Shown one piece after another: positions 51,952 through 64,000 of a stretch of 64,000 bases of DNA. Source of the stretch: Furcasterigmium furcatum. Taxonomy: Eukaryota > Ascomycota > Sordariomycetes > Glomerellales > Plectosphaerellaceae. Location: positions 3,782,001-3,846,000 of the forward strand of contig BCIA01000003.1 of assembly GCA_001599815.1 (NCBI GenBank). Direction: 5' to 3'. The translations under genes and the position numbers were made by a program. Every line of letters starts with the position of its first letter. Position 1 is the stretch's first letter. Below the pieces are notes generated by a model. That model worked only from the letters and a program-made list of their open reading frames with translations, made no database searches and had not been told where the DNA came from.

Positions 51952-54900
51952 ATGTCGTCGCCGTCGAGCAGACGAACGACCCGAAGCTCCCAGGCGGGAA
52001 CTCCCCGTCGCTCGACGAGGAACTCGGAAGCCGCCCAGAGCAGCCCCGCGCCTGGCCCTGCTGAGAGCGCATCTCAGGAGGGCTCGCAGGCCGGTCGCAC
52101 TCCAAGAGCCCCTCGCGCTTCGCAGCTTCAGTCGAGCCCCCTTTTCTTCGAATCTTCTCCTGCTGCTTCCAGGAGCCGCAATGCCCCTGGAAATGGCGAG
52201 GTGTCCTCGCCCCTGAGGCACATGACCGATAGCCAGAGCACTACTGCTCCGCCGATGCCCAGCTCTCCTCTGCGGCAACAGTCCGATACCCAGTCCATTG
52301 GCGATGGAGACCGCACGCCTCGCGCCAGCGGGATGATGAGAGGTAAACACCCTCCGGGATGTCATGTGAATCCAGTTCTGACGATGGACAGACTCCTCGC
52401 CGATCCGCTACGAACCCAGCTCCAGCCCGGGGAGGTCCGTCAGGTTTCCTCACTCTGATGCGCGCAGTGACGGCAGTGGCCTCTTCGTCTCCCAGCCCTC
52501 CGGATCGGCTCGTTCGCGACGTGGCGATATCAACTCAGATGGTCTCGGCCCTTCTGCCCGACCAACCCGCCAAATCTTCCTCGATGAGTCCGGTAGAGTG
52601 ACGAGGGAGGGGACTGCACATCCCTCCGATACCGCTTCCTTCAGCAATCCCGACCCCAATACTTCCGAGGCCGACAATCTTGGAGGCCAGGGCCAGAGTA
52701 TGATCTGGGGTACCACAGTCTCCATCGACGACACCTTCAACGCCTTCAAGGAGTTCTTGCGCAACTTCACCCTGAAGTACCGCATGTACAAGGAAGGGAT
52801 GTCTGAGGCTGAGGTGCGGACGCAGCCTGGTGCGGAGTCTAAGCCGTACTGGGAGGCTCTTGAGAACATGCTCCTTTTGGGCAGCACCCGACTGTTCCTC
52901 GACATCTCCGACCTCAACTTGTACCCGCCCACTCGGAAGCTCTGGCACCAGATTCAGGCTTATCCCCAGGAAATTGTGCCCGTAATGGATCAGTCCGTTC
53001 ATGACCTGATGGTTGAGCTCGCTCGCGCTGAGGCACTGCGACAGCGTTCTCAGAGCACGGCGGGCCCGGGTTCTGGACCGGCCCTGGGCTCTCAAAGCTC
53101 CGAGCCTGTCTTCCCCAGCTCCGACCGCCCTGAAGAGCCGCCTTCGCAGAGAGCCCAAGCCGACCAGCCCTCCCTGGAAGATTCGGTTGCGCAGATGATC
53201 TACATGGTCCGACCCCACGGCCTCGACTCTATAACCAACCTGCGTGATCTGAACCCCTCCGACATGGACAGACTCATCACCATCAAGGGTCTTGTCATCC
53301 GGACGACGCCGGTTATCCCTGACATGAAGGACGCTTTCTTCCGCTGCAATGTTTGCAACCACTCGGTCAACGTCGGTCTGGACCGTGGCAAGATCCGCGA
53401 GCCTACAGAGTGCCCTCGACCCCGATGCGGCTCTAAGAACTCGATGCAGATCGTCCACAACCGTTGCTCCTTTGAGGACAAGCAAGTCATCAAGCTTCAG
53501 GAGACCCCTGATGCGGTGCCTGCTGGTCAGACGCCGCACTCGGTTTCCATCTGCGTGTACAACGAGCTCGTGGACTTTTGTAAGGCCGGTGATCGTGTGC
53601 AGCTGACGGGTATCTTCCGTGTCAGCCCCGTCCGGGTCAACCCGAGGCAGAGGACCATCAAGAGCGTCTACAAGACGTATGTCGACGTCCTGCACGTGCA
53701 GAAGGTCGACAAGAAGAGGATGGGCGTTGATACTTCGACCCTCGGTGTTGAGGGCGATGAGGAGGCAGATCTCGACAAGAACCTCGAGGAGACAAAAAAG
53801 ATCACTCCCGAGGAAGAGGAGAAGATCAAGGAGACTGGCGCCAGACCCGACATCTACGAGCTGCTGTCAAGATCACTTGCGCCCTCGATCTACGAAATGG
53901 ACGATGTGAAGAAGGGCATCCTCCTTCAGCTGTTCGGCGGAGCCAACAAGACCTTCCAGAAGGGTGCAAGCCCCAAGTACCGTGGAGACATCAACGTCCT
54001 TCTCTGCGGTGACCCGTCGACGTCCAAGTCGCAGATACTGGCGTATGTGCACAAGATTGCCCCCCGCGGCATCTACACAAGTGGAAAGGGTTCTTCGGCT
54101 GTCGGTCTGACCGCGTACGTCACGCGTGATCCTGAGACTCGACAGCTTGTCCTCGAGTCTGGTGCCCTCGTCCTCTCTGACGGTGGTGTCTGCTGTATCG
54201 ACGAGTTCGACAAGATGTCCGACGCCACCCGCTCGGTCCTCCACGAAGTCATGGAACAACAGACCGTTTCCGTGGCCAAGGCTGGCATCATCACCACTCT
54301 CAACGCCAGGACAAGCATTCTTGCGTCCGCCAACCCTATCGGCAGTCGCTACAACCCCGACCTACCTGTTCCCCAGAACATCGATCTCCCGCCCACTCTG
54401 TTGTCCCGTTTCGACCTCGTCTATCTCATCCTCGATCGTGTCGACGAGAAGACCGACAGGAGGCTGGCCAAGCATCTTCTGTCACTGTACCTGGAGGACA
54501 AGCCGGATTCTGCTCATTCCAATGAGGACATTCTCGTAAGTTGGCCCCTCAACATGGACCTGCATCTTTCTAATCAGACAACAGCCTGTCGAGTTCCTCA
54601 CTCTCTACATTTCGTACGCCCGTGCCAACATCCACCCCACCATCTCCCAGGACGCCGCCCAGGAGCTCGTCGATAACTACGTCGAGATGCGAAAGCTGGG
54701 TCAAGATGTCCGTGCCGCCGAGAAGCGCATCACTGCCACGACAAGACAGCTCGAGTCTATGATCCGTCTCGCCGAAGCCCACGCCAAGATGCGTCTCTCG
54801 ACGACGGTCACCCGCAATGATGTCAAGGAGGCCTGCCGTCTCATCCGCTCCGCACTCAAGACGGCCGCTACCGACTCTGAGGGCCGCATCGACATGAGCC

Positions 54901-55166
54901 TGCTCACCGAGGGCACCAGCGCTGCCGAGCGCCGCCGGCGTGATGAGATGAAGGACGCCGTGCTCAAGCTCCTGGATGAGCTGACCAGCGGTGGCCAGAC
55001 TGTGCGATGGTCCGACGTCTCAAGGCAACTGGCCGAGGGCGCGAGTCTCCCTGTGGAGCAGTCCGAGTTTACTGAGGTTATGAGGGCCCTGGAGATGGAG
55101 GGCCTGGTAATGATCGGCGGCGAGGGCGCGAGGAGAAACATCAGGAGGGTGACGGGCACGGCATAG
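51952..55166 (+). CDS. mcm4: DNA replication licensing factor MCM4 (helicase subunit)
   Basis: Subunit of the MCM2-7 replicative helicase in the nucleus. Exons 51952-52342, 52392-54535 and 54585-55166 give 1,038 aa. Residues 1-230 are Ser/Pro/Arg-rich, with many SP sites for CDK and DDK phosphorylation; SGDSSPIRYEPSSSPG forms across intron 1. The N-terminal domain carries the zinc finger CNVCNHSVNV ... CPRPRCG. The AAA+ core has Walker A GDPSTSKSQ (about 670), Walker B CCIDEFDKM (about 733) and the arginine finger SRFD. The intron-2 join DILPVEFLTLYISYARANI is conserved. A winged-helix C-terminus ends the protein. MCB boxes upstream fit G1/S expression. Confidence 0.95.
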
Positions 55167-56090
55167 GCGTTGATTGCGTTAGTTTGATGTATCACGAGGT
55201 CATGTTGTTTGGAACGGCATGCCAGGCTACAGGGATGGAGGGGAGCTCAGATAGATAATGGATGATTTGAATGTACACTTCTTTGATGAAGAGCTACGTT
55301 GACCTGACTGCTGATTGAGTCACTGGTGATGTGCATGGTATCTCTATTATTTTCAGCAAACCCGAGGAGGCTCCCCAGCAGGTTTTTGCCATCGTAGGGA
55401 GTTCCCTTTCCTCGGAGCTCCTGAATATATTCTTGCTGGGTAGCCTCTCCGGTCCGGTTCTCGGCTCTTCCCTTCGCTTCCGTTGGAGTTTAGGAGTAGG
55501 ATGATGCCTGGAGGGCCGCATTGTCCACCGACATGGTCACATCTCGTGAAGGAGAGGCCGAGGTCAGTCCACATGGCTGCTACATAAACCCACAAGCATG
55601 GTGATGCTGGGCGGACGAGAGCGGGGATCGGGTATGCGAGCAAACTCGCATTGGTCCCGCGGTATCGTGCTGGGTATTTATTACCATAGGTGTTCGGGGC
55701 CGAAGCATCCTTGTGGCATCTGTCAGCCCCGTGTCAGCATATCGATACCCACCAGGGAAGCCTGGCATACAGGCATGGACAGGCATTTTCAAGGTCTTGA
55801 ACAGGCGGGTCCTGGTCAGGGAACTTGGTTACCCAGCACATCGTACCTCTATCATCGGATGGCAGGCGGACGGGGTGCTTCGCGGCCAGAGAGAACGGTT
55901 CATCAAGGACACCTCTCAATATGGGGGACACATTCGTTGAGGCTCTGCAAAGAAAAGGGGCTGCTGAACAGCTTGGTATTCTGAAGTTGTAGAACTTCAT
56001 GTTCATACATACCGTTTAATGTGTCAAAAGTCTCATGAGACCACCAAAAGCATAGAGGCATCTACGTCCCAAGATACACTGCAACCTGCC
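55167..56090. other. Convergent intergenic region between MCM4 and the P450
   Basis: 924 bp holding both 3' UTRs. No gene, repeat or RNA is recognisable. Confidence 0.4.
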
Positions 56091-57810
56091 TCACGCACTC
56101 ACTCTCTTCTTGAACTGCACCATCGGCCCGTTCCTGACCGCCACGAAGATCTCGTAGAGCTGGTACTGCTCCGCGCACCGGCGGCCCTCCGCCAGATCGG
56201 GGCCGCCTCCGCCGAGGTTGTTGCTCGCGGCATCCTGCCTGATCTCGAAGCGGTGCACCAGCTTGGCTAGGACGACACTCATCTCCATGTAGGCCAGGTT
56301 CTTGCCGACGCAGCTGCGCGGCCCGGCGGAGAAGGGGCAGTAGCCGCTCTCCGCGCGCGCGACGCTCTCGGCCGTGCTGCCGCCCTCGCCGACGAGCCAG
56401 CGCTCGGGACGGAACTCGAACGGCCGGTCGTACAGCTCCGTGTTGTAGTGCATGCAGTAGCTGGCCGAGCTGACCTTGACGCCCGCGGGCAGGTAGTGGC
56501 TGTCGATGACGGCGCCGCCCTGGAGCACCTCGCGCGACATCTCGGCCGGCGTGGGCGGGCTCGCGCGCAGGACCTCCTTGATGAAGGCCTGCAGGTACTT
56601 GCAGTCGCTCTGGAGCTTGGTGCCGGCCTTGATGTCGTCGGTGGACTCGAACGCGCCGCGGACCTCGGCCGCCAGCTTGGCCTGGACGTCGGGGTTGCGC
56701 ACGAGGTAGAAGGCGGCGGCGGCGGTGGAGATGGCGGTCGTGTCGCTGCCGGCGATGATGAGGCTCTCGCTCTCGCCGAAGAGCTCCGCCAGGTTGTAGC
56801 CCGGCTTGCCGGTCTCCGGATCGACGGCGCCGAACAGGTAGTGGAAGAAGTCCTTGCGCGTCTCCGACTCGGGCTTGGGGTTCTTCTTGAGCTCCTCCTC
56901 GACCTTGGTGCGCTCCTCGAAGCACTTTGACACGAAGCCGGCCCAGTCGGCCAGGGCGGGAGGGGCGTTGGCGGCGAGGAGGGAGTCGAGGCCCCTCGGC
57001 TTGAGCCAGACCCAGAATGACACGAAGGGGGAGAAGGCGATCGGGTGGATGATGCCCAGGAAATCGGCCATCAGGTCGGGGACGAAACGGAGCTGGCTGT
57101 CGTGCTCCTTCATGCCAAAAGACTTACCGAAGCAGAGGTCGCCGAGGATGTCGAAGATGAGGTGGTTGGCCCACTGGGCCATGTTGAGGGAGCCGGACCA
57201 CTCGCCGCCATTCTTGTCGATCTCCTCCTCGACGAGGTCGCACCAGCGGTCGATGTTCTGGTGGACGTACGGCTCGGCGTTCCGGAGGGCCTTGTCAGAG
57301 AAGGCGTTGTTAAGGACGCGACGCTTGCGCGAGTGGACGGCCGGTGATGTGGTGTTCCAGGTCGTCACGGCCTCGGGGGTGCGCGGGTAGGCCTTGTAGT
57401 ACTCGGCCTTGCCGACATTCGCCTTGGGGTTGAAGATCTGCTTGAAGCCGTTGGGGGTGTTAACCAAGATGCTGTCGGGGGTGTAGCGGAAGGTTGAGCC
57501 TACGATGAATGGTCACGATGATCAGCGCAAGATACAGCGGTGGCGGCGGCGCGGGCCGGGGCCGTGCGAGCCTGTACGTACCGTATTTCTCCTGCAGCGT
57601 CCAGAGCCAGACATGGCGGTTCTTGTTCTGGGTGTGGTAATACGCAGGGAAGCCGGAGATCTTTGCCCAGAAGGGGCCCGGGAACCTGGCAAGCGGGTGG
57701 AAGTAGAGCCTGTAGACGACGACACCCGAGACATAGGTGACGATTATGGAGGAGACGGCGGTGACCCAGCCCAGCAGAGAGCTGTCTCCGAGCACGGTGT
57801 CGAGGAACAT
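56091..57810 (-). CDS. Cytochrome P450 monooxygenase
   Basis: Exons 57810-57582 and 57499-56091 give 545 aa. An N-terminal membrane anchor (LGWVTAVSSIIVTYVSGVVV) is followed by the proline hinge FHPLARFPGP. The I-helix oxygen-binding motif is AGSDTT, the ExxR motif is KEVLRASP, the PERF-type region is FRPERW, and the haem-binding loop is FSAGPRSCVGKN with Cys473. All are intact, so the enzyme should be functional at the ER. The 82-bp intron has a GTACGT donor and a TCGTAG acceptor. I cannot assign a CYP family or substrate. It is divergent from a rhodopsin-like membrane protein across 858 bp. No other biosynthetic gene is next to it. Confidence 0.92.
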
Positions 57811-58668
57811 CGTGGCAGCTGTCAAAGACGCGCTTTGACGACCCGACACAAAACCAAATAGGGGGTATCAGGAGGAGAGACGGCAGCAGGAAGCCATTTC
57901 GGGCGACAGAGTTTGGGCTGTCGACCAAGCTATTAGCTTGGTCTTATACCGTCGGGAAAAGGGGGGTGGGCGTCTCGCTCGCATGCATTCATCACCCTCA
58001 TGCATGCAGCTTCGGATGAATCAGTGACGGTGAGGCCCTACCAGCGGCCCATTTCTTAGAATCCATCCAGGAGATAGTGGGTGCCGCTGGCGTCGCTGCA
58101 CCCCTGGAATGATCTTTTGTTCTCTCAGCTCAGTCCAGGCCCCAGCACGTGTGATTGCTTCCGTGGACCGTCCCGATATTCTCGGTCTTGTCCCCCTCGT
58201 GGGAATCCCAGCGGAGATGCCCAGCCCAGCCAGGCTGGCCTTACAAGCCTTCGGTGCACCAGGTCCCCCTAGCGCTTGAAACCGCCAGGGAACTATTTGG
58301 CCCCATTGTCGAATCATATCGCCGGCATTGCCGATCCCCCGGCCGCTTTGCCCCACCTCGCCCCGAAAATAATAGCGGGGCGCCGCGGAGTCGTTCCGAT
58401 CCGGCCGGCCGGCCAGATGCCTCACTTGGGATCGGAAAGGGGCCAAGGGGCTTGGAGGGGCTCGAGTCAAGGTCCCTGTCCTTAACGTGCCAAGCACTGA
58501 ACATTAGTTTGAGACTAGGTTGCTTGCATCCAGAGGGGATTATTCTGTCTCAGCGATGTCTAGAGGAATAAAGGCTGAGGCGGGCCCTTGCGCCTATTCT
58601 AAGAAATCCCTCCCGGAGCAGTGTGCGTGGACGTCGGCAGAAGTAAAAGTTGCCAGCACCGCGGAGGA
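57811..58668. promoter_or_regulatory. Divergent P450 / rhodopsin-like intergenic region
   Basis: 858 bp between two start codons. A CACGTG lies at 58146-58151, and short direct CGGCCGGCCGG-type runs at about 58401-58415 could be regulatory. No gene is supported. Confidence 0.35.
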
Positions 58669-60013
58669 ATGGTCCAGCAAGAGAGCCTCGAGGCCTTCCG
58701 GGCTCGCCTGAGCGGCGCAGCCATCTCGACATATGTCGTCGCGACCCTCGCCGTCCCGGCCAAGATCTGGTGCAGGTTCAAGGTCGGGAGGTGGGCGAGT
58801 CTGGCCTGGGACGACGTGCTGTGCGTTATCACCCTTCTCTGGGCGAACTCCTTCTTCTGGATCACCATGATCGGTCAGTTGTCACATCCTCCCATCCCCG
58901 CATCGGCCTCATTTCTTTTCCATCGACTGACGCATCGACAGGGCTGCGACCAAGTCTTGGGAAACACGCCGGTGTCGAGGCTTCGATGCCCGATGTCGAG
59001 GAGTTCCTCAAATACCTCTACGCCGCGGCCTTGACATATTGCTGCGCCATCGCCTTCATCAAATTCACCATCTTGTCCTTCTACTGGAAGCTCTTCTCTG
59101 TGGCGGCCCGCATCCCGATCGGCCTCATCGCTGCCTCTACCGTAATATGGCTCATAGCCCATGTATGTTCTCTGCTACCATGATCCCACCTGCTGCGAAG
59201 CCGTTGAACTGCCCTTCTAACACGACTACTTACTTGCAGCTCTGCCTCGGCGCATTCTCCTGTAACCCCATCCGCTCGCAATGGGACCTCTCCGTGACGA
59301 ACCCAAAGTGTCTTCCCTCCAAGACCATCTACCTCAGCGGCTCGCTTATCAACGTCATCGTCGACTTCGTCCTCGTCATGATGCCCATGCCATACGTCTG
59401 GCGGCTCCGCGCCCCGCTCGGCCAGCGCCTCATCCTCGCGGGCATGTTCGGCCTCGGCTTCTTCGTCTGCATCGTCTCCGTCATCCGCCTGACTGAGGTC
59501 ATGGCCATCCCCGCGGGCGATCTCGACGCCACCTACAACCTCAAGGACTTTATCATCTGGTCCACCGTCGAGATCAACATCGGCCTGCTGTGCTCCTGCC
59601 TCCCCAGCATGCGCCGCCTGCTCAGCGCCATCGGTCTCGGGCGCCTGTTCTCGCGCGGCTCGAGCGCCGACAAGGCCGGCACGGGAGAGATGACGCCGGG
59701 CCAGGCGGCCGTCAGGAACACGCAGCCCTCGTCCGCAGGCCGGAGCTTGGGGGGATCGACCTCCCGGCTCAAGGGCGGGGGTCTCTGGACGTCTATGGGC
59801 CTGACCAAGATCGACAGCGACGAGGACGCGTACGAGATGATCGATCACCGGGCCAATCCAAAGGGCGAAAGCCAGGCCGAGATCGAGACGGGGGGCCGCG
59901 CCAGCAGCCGGGAGTCGGAGCGCTCCGCGAGCGGGACTGCCGGCATTGTAGTGCAGCGCGACTGGAGCGTCAAGGTCGATGAGACCGGCGCATCGGGCGG
60001 GCATCAGCGATAA
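58669..60013 (+). CDS. Rhodopsin-domain (PTH11/SAT4-like) integral membrane protein
   Basis: Exons 58669-58873, 58942-59162 and 59240-60013 give 399 aa. About seven hydrophobic helices span residues 15-260: AISTYVVATLAVPAKIW, WDDVLCVITLLWANSFFW, the segment ending SFYWKLF, IGLIAASTVIWLIAHLC after splicing, then IVDFVLVMMPMPYVWRL, ILAGMFGLGFFVCIVSVIRL and FIIWSTVEINIGLLCSCLP. The motif YVWRL with a following short loop and WSTVEINIGLLCSCLPSMR is the signature of this fungal family. The cytosolic tail of 130 residues is Ser/Gly-rich. Some members are GPCR-like surface sensors (Pth11) but most are unstudied. No CFEM domain is present. Confidence 0.87.
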
Positions 60014-60449
60014 CAATAGATGTTGATGTGTTGTTGTCCGGGGCACGCGGGCGATGTACACCTGTCAGAAGACACCATGTAATAATAAAATAAGACCCTA
60101 ACTTGATGGACGCAAGGATGCCCTTGTCGGATGCGACGGTCTGCACGAAATACGTGTTAGCACCAGTCCCAAGCTTCGCCGAGAGGCTTGGTCCCGGGAA
60201 AGCCACCCATGCTCTATGCAGATCAGCGGCACGTATCCGGCCTCACGTGATGACTGGTGATCACAGCCATGTTCTGCGGCACAGCTGACAGCTGGACCAG
60301 GGGCGGGAGGGTGCTTCTCGGAGACCCTGTCCGGAGGTTTCCGCGGCGCTGAAAGGCAAGTTCGTATGTTCTGATGGTCTATTTTGCTCATATGTGACAA
60401 GTTGTACAGAATGATCGCTCAACGCTGCATCATGTCCCCCCGTCCGTGT
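60014..60449. other. Convergent intergenic region before PMR1
   Basis: 436 bp between two converging stop codons, including a CACGTG near 60244. Nothing else was found. Confidence 0.4.
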
Positions 60450-63400
60450 CTATACCGCCATGCTGTACCCGCTCCCTATCCTTCTCCGTCCGTATATCCA
60501 ATATTTCCTGAGCTCGTCCGCCCAGAACACCGTGCTGCAGAGCAGCAGGAGCTTCACGAGGTCGAGCAGGCTCAGCGCCTCTGTCTGGAACACCTCCTGC
60601 AGCCAGGGGAAGTAGATGACGAGCAGCTGGCCCGCGAGGCTCAGCGATACGGCCCAATTAAATAGCGTGTTCGAGAAGAGGCCGACCTCCCCCCTGAATA
60701 TCGACTTCGTCGCCGACCGGCAGGTCAGCGCGTTGAACATGTCGAACAGCACGAAGCATGTGAACGTCATCGTCGTGTCGCGGCGAGACACCTCGCCGTC
60801 GGCAAGCATCTCGTGCCGGTACACGAGCATCGTGCCGGCCATGATGATGGCTGCAGAGGTCATGACACGGGTGAGGACGGTGCGTGTGAGGACAGCGTCG
60901 CCCCTCTGACGGGGCGGGCGGTTCATCACGTCGGCATCGACCTTTTCGACACCGAGAGACTGCGCCGGCGGTCCGTCCATGATGATATCTGGAGTTTGTT
61001 AGTTTGATTCGGTCAGATAAGACGCAGACTGCTACTCACTGATCCAGAGAATCTGCATGGCATTGAGAGGCGTCTTGTAGCCGAGCAGGGTGCAAAGGAA
61101 GACGAGGGACAGACTGGCAGCGCTTGTGCTCAGCTGGAACGTCAGGAAGTTCTGGATGTTGTTGAAAATGCCCTTGCCCTCCTCGATGGCGTGAAGAATG
61201 GTCGAGAAATCGTCATCAGTGAGGATCATGTCCGCAGCTTCCTTGGCCACATCGGTTCCATGAAGACCCATGGCAATGCCAATGTCTGCCTTCTTCAGAG
61301 CCGGGGCATCGTTGACTCCGTCTCCGGTCATGGCAACAATGTCTCCCCGGGACTGGAAGGCTCGGATGATCTTGAGCTTGTGGTCGGGGTTGGTGCGAGC
61401 AAAGATCGTCGTGTGCTGCATGGCCTGGGCGAGTTCCTCCTCCGACATGGCCTCAATCTCATCTCCTCGGATGACGGGGCGAACCGAAGACTGACTGGGC
61501 CCATGCTCGACGGTCTGCGCAATGGACATGCCCAGCTTTCTGCCGATAGCAACGGCCGTCACGTCGGCGTCTCCCGTGATCATGACAACCTTAACTCCGC
61601 CACGAAGCAGCCTGCGGATAGAGCGCCCAACTCCAGGCCGGGGAGGGTCGCTCATGCCCACGAGGCCAGCGAACGTCAGGCCGCGATACGTCTCGTCCGG
61701 GCCAGGGAAATAGGGGTTCTCGTCGCCGCCCGGCGTGTCCGGCCGGAGTGAACTTGCCGACTTGCCCTTGGAGGACTTGACCGGGCCGCTGGCAAATGCC
61801 AGCACACGGAGTCCCTTCACCGCCAGGTCATCTGCCGCCTGCAGAGCTTCCTGTCGGCGAGCGGAATCAAGGACGATTTCCCGTCCGTCGCGGTTGAGAT
61901 ACGTGTCGCAGGCGGCAAGCACCCTGTCGACTGCGCCCTTCATATAAGCATACTCTTTGTCTTTTGATTCTCCAGCAATTGTGACGCCCATCCACTTCCT
62001 CTCAGAACTGAATGGCATCTCGCTAGCACGGGGCCCGACGGACTCCCGCACATCGTGCTCCTTGTAGCGGTCCAGCAAGTCCAGCATGGCGACGTCAGTC
62101 GGCTGACCGGTCCACCTAGAGTAGGTCGATGGGTTATCGCCACCCTGAGTCGATGACAGAACGGCCCTCGCAGCGGCGCCGTTCTCCGTGAACTGTCGAG
62201 CCAGGCGGCCATTGTTGGCGATGTTGCCAATGCGAAGAATGCGCAGGATCGCGGCGTCTGCCTTGGCCTCGGAGGACTCATCATCCGAATCAACGTCCAC
62301 AGCATCCTGCGAGCCAAAGTACCACATCTTGGTGGTAGACATGTGGTTCATGGTGAGGGTGCCCGTCTTGTCAGTGCAGACAACGTTGACGGAGCCAAGA
62401 GTCTCGACTTTGGGCATCTTGCGCACAATGGCATGATGCTTGGCCATGCGATGCACCCCAAGCGCGAGCGTCACAGTGACAATGATCGGGAGACCTTCGG
62501 GAATCGCAGCGACGGCGAGCGAGATGGAGATGGTGAAGATCTCAAGCAACTTCTTGCCCTGGAGCCAACCAACGAAGGAGATGAGACCAATGATGACGAA
62601 AGATACCTTGCTCAGCTGAGAGCCAAGTTCGTCCATGGAAAGCTGCAGGGGGGATCGCGGGCTCTCGGTGCCGGACACGCTGGTCGCGATGGTGCCGAAA
62701 TGTGTGTCGCCTCCCGTCGCGAAGACGATGCCCTGGCCATATCCAGACTTGACGAGCGTGCCCATGTAAGCGACGTTGTTGTCGCCTTCTTCGTCTCTGC
62801 CAGATGCGATAGAACCAGCAGGGCTTATAGGGCTGGGGGGTCCGAGCTGGTTTCCGCCACCCAGGTACTTGGTCGAGACGGGTCGCGAACGCGCGTTGGC
62901 AGTGATGCGGACCGGCTCGTTCTCGCCCGTCAGGTTTGAAGCATCAATGGTGAGGTCGGCGGCCTGGGTGACACGGATGTCTGCGGGGATGCGGTCACCG
63001 GTAGTGAACAGCACGAGATCTCCGGGCACAAGCTGCGCAGCCATGACCTTCGAGGACACCGTCTCGATAGCAGACTCCATTGAGGTGGTATCCAGGTTGA
63101 CATGGTCCGGCTGACTCGCACCGGGGCCTGCAGGCCAGGAGGCTGTGCGAGGCGTGGGAGCGCCCTTGTTGGTGTCAGCGCGAATGAGGTGAGCGTGGTT
63201 CGGGACAAGGTGGCTCAGGGCCTCGATAGACTTTTCCGACCGATATTCCTGGATGAAACCGACGGACACGACGATTGTCACGGCAACAGTGATGCTGATC
63301 GCGTCGTCGGTGTTGCCGAGGAAGATAGATGCGCCGGCGGAGACGAGGAGCAGCAGGATAAGGGGTTCCTGGAACTGCTTGATAAATCGTAACCACAGAG

Positions 63401-63769
63401 GCTCGGGCTCTTCGTGCGGGATTTCGTTCGGGCCATAGTCGCGTAACCGGTTCAGGGCTTCTGCCGGGGGGAGGCCATGTGTCAGGGACGTCTGCAGTCG
63501 TGATGCAGTTTCGGCCTGGCTGATGAAGGAGAACTGTTCTGCGACGCTCTGAGAGGGACTGGTTAGCTACGAGAATGCATTACTAGTGATGGGCGCGGCG
63601 CGGGGCCTCTCACCCTCGATTGCGCCGACGTGGTCCTAATATGGCGAGGCCTCTGGGGTCGCTTCTCGTCTTCATCGTTGGACACGGCTCCGGTGATGTT
63701 GGGGATCGAGGACATGGGGAGCAGGTCGCCGCCGTCCTTCTTGTCGTCTCCGCGCCACGGCCACTGCAT
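60450..63769 (-). CDS. pmr1: Golgi P-type Ca2+/Mn2+-transporting ATPase (PMR1, SPCA)
   Basis: Pumps Ca2+ and Mn2+ into the Golgi, supporting glycosyltransferases and secretion. Exons 63769-63614, 63548-61040 and 60988-60450 give 1,067 aa. Residues 1-52 are a cytosolic tail; SVAEQFSFISQAET then opens the actuator part. Motifs include ASNLTGENEP (actuator), AVAAIPEGLP (membrane helix 4), the phosphorylation site CTDKTGTLT (Asp445), KGAVDRVLA (nucleotide binding) and TGDGVNDAPALKKADIGIAM. The last intron joins MQILWI to NIIMDGPPAQSLG, a highly conserved helix-6 site. Compared with yeast Pmr1 (950 aa) the actuator contains two low-complexity insertions, one Pro/Ala-rich and one Gly/Pro/Ser-rich, typical of filamentous fungi. 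The gene is complete, with its start at 63769 followed upstream only by leader. Confidence 0.95.
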
Positions 63770-64000
63770 CTTGGCGAGAGCGAGTGCGTCGTGACGAGAG
63801 CGTCAAGTCGCTACGGCGAAAGGCTCGAGGAGGTTGTGGCGGGAGCAATCATGGACTTTGTGGGAAAGGGGCTCGCTCGTCTGGGGGCGGCTGCTCGACT
63901 GGGAGAGGATCGGCGTCTGATCGGGAGCCGGGCCAGGGGGGAGAAAAGAAGTCCTCTCGCAAGGGGAGGATCGTCGAACAGTTGAGGATTAGCTGTACCA
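63770..64000. other. PMR1 upstream sequence
   Basis: 231 bp of GC-rich sequence to the window edge, presumably PMR1 leader and promoter. Confidence 0.4.

Noticed and set aside
1..64000. CRISPR arrays, bacterial operons or insertion sequences
   Set aside because: The DNA is eukaryotic with spliced genes. The only tandem array has 47-48 bp diverged units without spacers, and no transposase-like frame or long terminal inverted repeat was seen.

Overview
The window is nuclear DNA of a filamentous ascomycete (Pezizomycotina), most likely a sordariomycete. The signs are short 45-90 bp GT-AG introns with CTAAC/CTGAC-like branch points, CT-rich leaders, GC-rich third codon positions, and genes typical of this group: pilB, a WW-PhoD fusion, VTC4, Zn2Cys6 and rhodopsin-like membrane proteins. 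I could not assign a species from sequence alone. I modelled 26 protein genes (counting two probable pseudogenes) and one intron-containing tRNA. Exon joins were deduced by hand from frame, splice signals and family similarity.

Layout. 0.5-5.5 kb: phosphomannomutase (+) facing a 1,232-aa WW/PhoD-phosphatase fusion (-). 5.5-10.7 kb: a long promoter region, an Hsp20-family heat-shock protein, a 47-48 bp minisatellite and the eisosome gene pilB, whose start codon appears to be split by an intron. 11.8-13.2 kb: a small His-rich ORF and a hypothetical gene with an in-frame stop at codon 5. 13.7-24.1 kb: an accessory block holding a HOL1-like MFS transporter, a DUF3237 protein, a GNAT acetyltransferase, a Zn2Cys6 regulator, a type-B carboxylesterase and a DAO-type FAD oxidase. 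This looks like a co-regulated catabolic or specialised-metabolism cluster. 24.9-26.5 kb: OST1.

27-33.7 kb is a second accessory block: a DUF7580/HeLo-like protein divergent from a large zinc-finger protein, followed by a probable pseudogene. 34.5-64 kb is mostly housekeeping: hexokinase, RMT2, VTC4, a cystathionine gamma-synthase-like enzyme, tRNA-Ile, COG4, SUA5, coatomer zeta, MCM4, then a P450 / rhodopsin-like pair and the Golgi Ca/Mn pump PMR1. Several genes serve secretion and organelle homeostasis (SEC53, OST1, COG4, RET3, PMR1, VTC4), but they are not an operon-like unit.

Most notable observations: the split start codon of pilB; the 13.7-24.1 kb cluster; two probable pseudogenes with CAA-to-TAA-type stops; three MCB (ACGCGT) boxes before MCM4; a step-type heat-shock element before the Hsp20 gene; an alternative in-frame start in hexokinase; and a stop-free 51-nt intron in VTC4.
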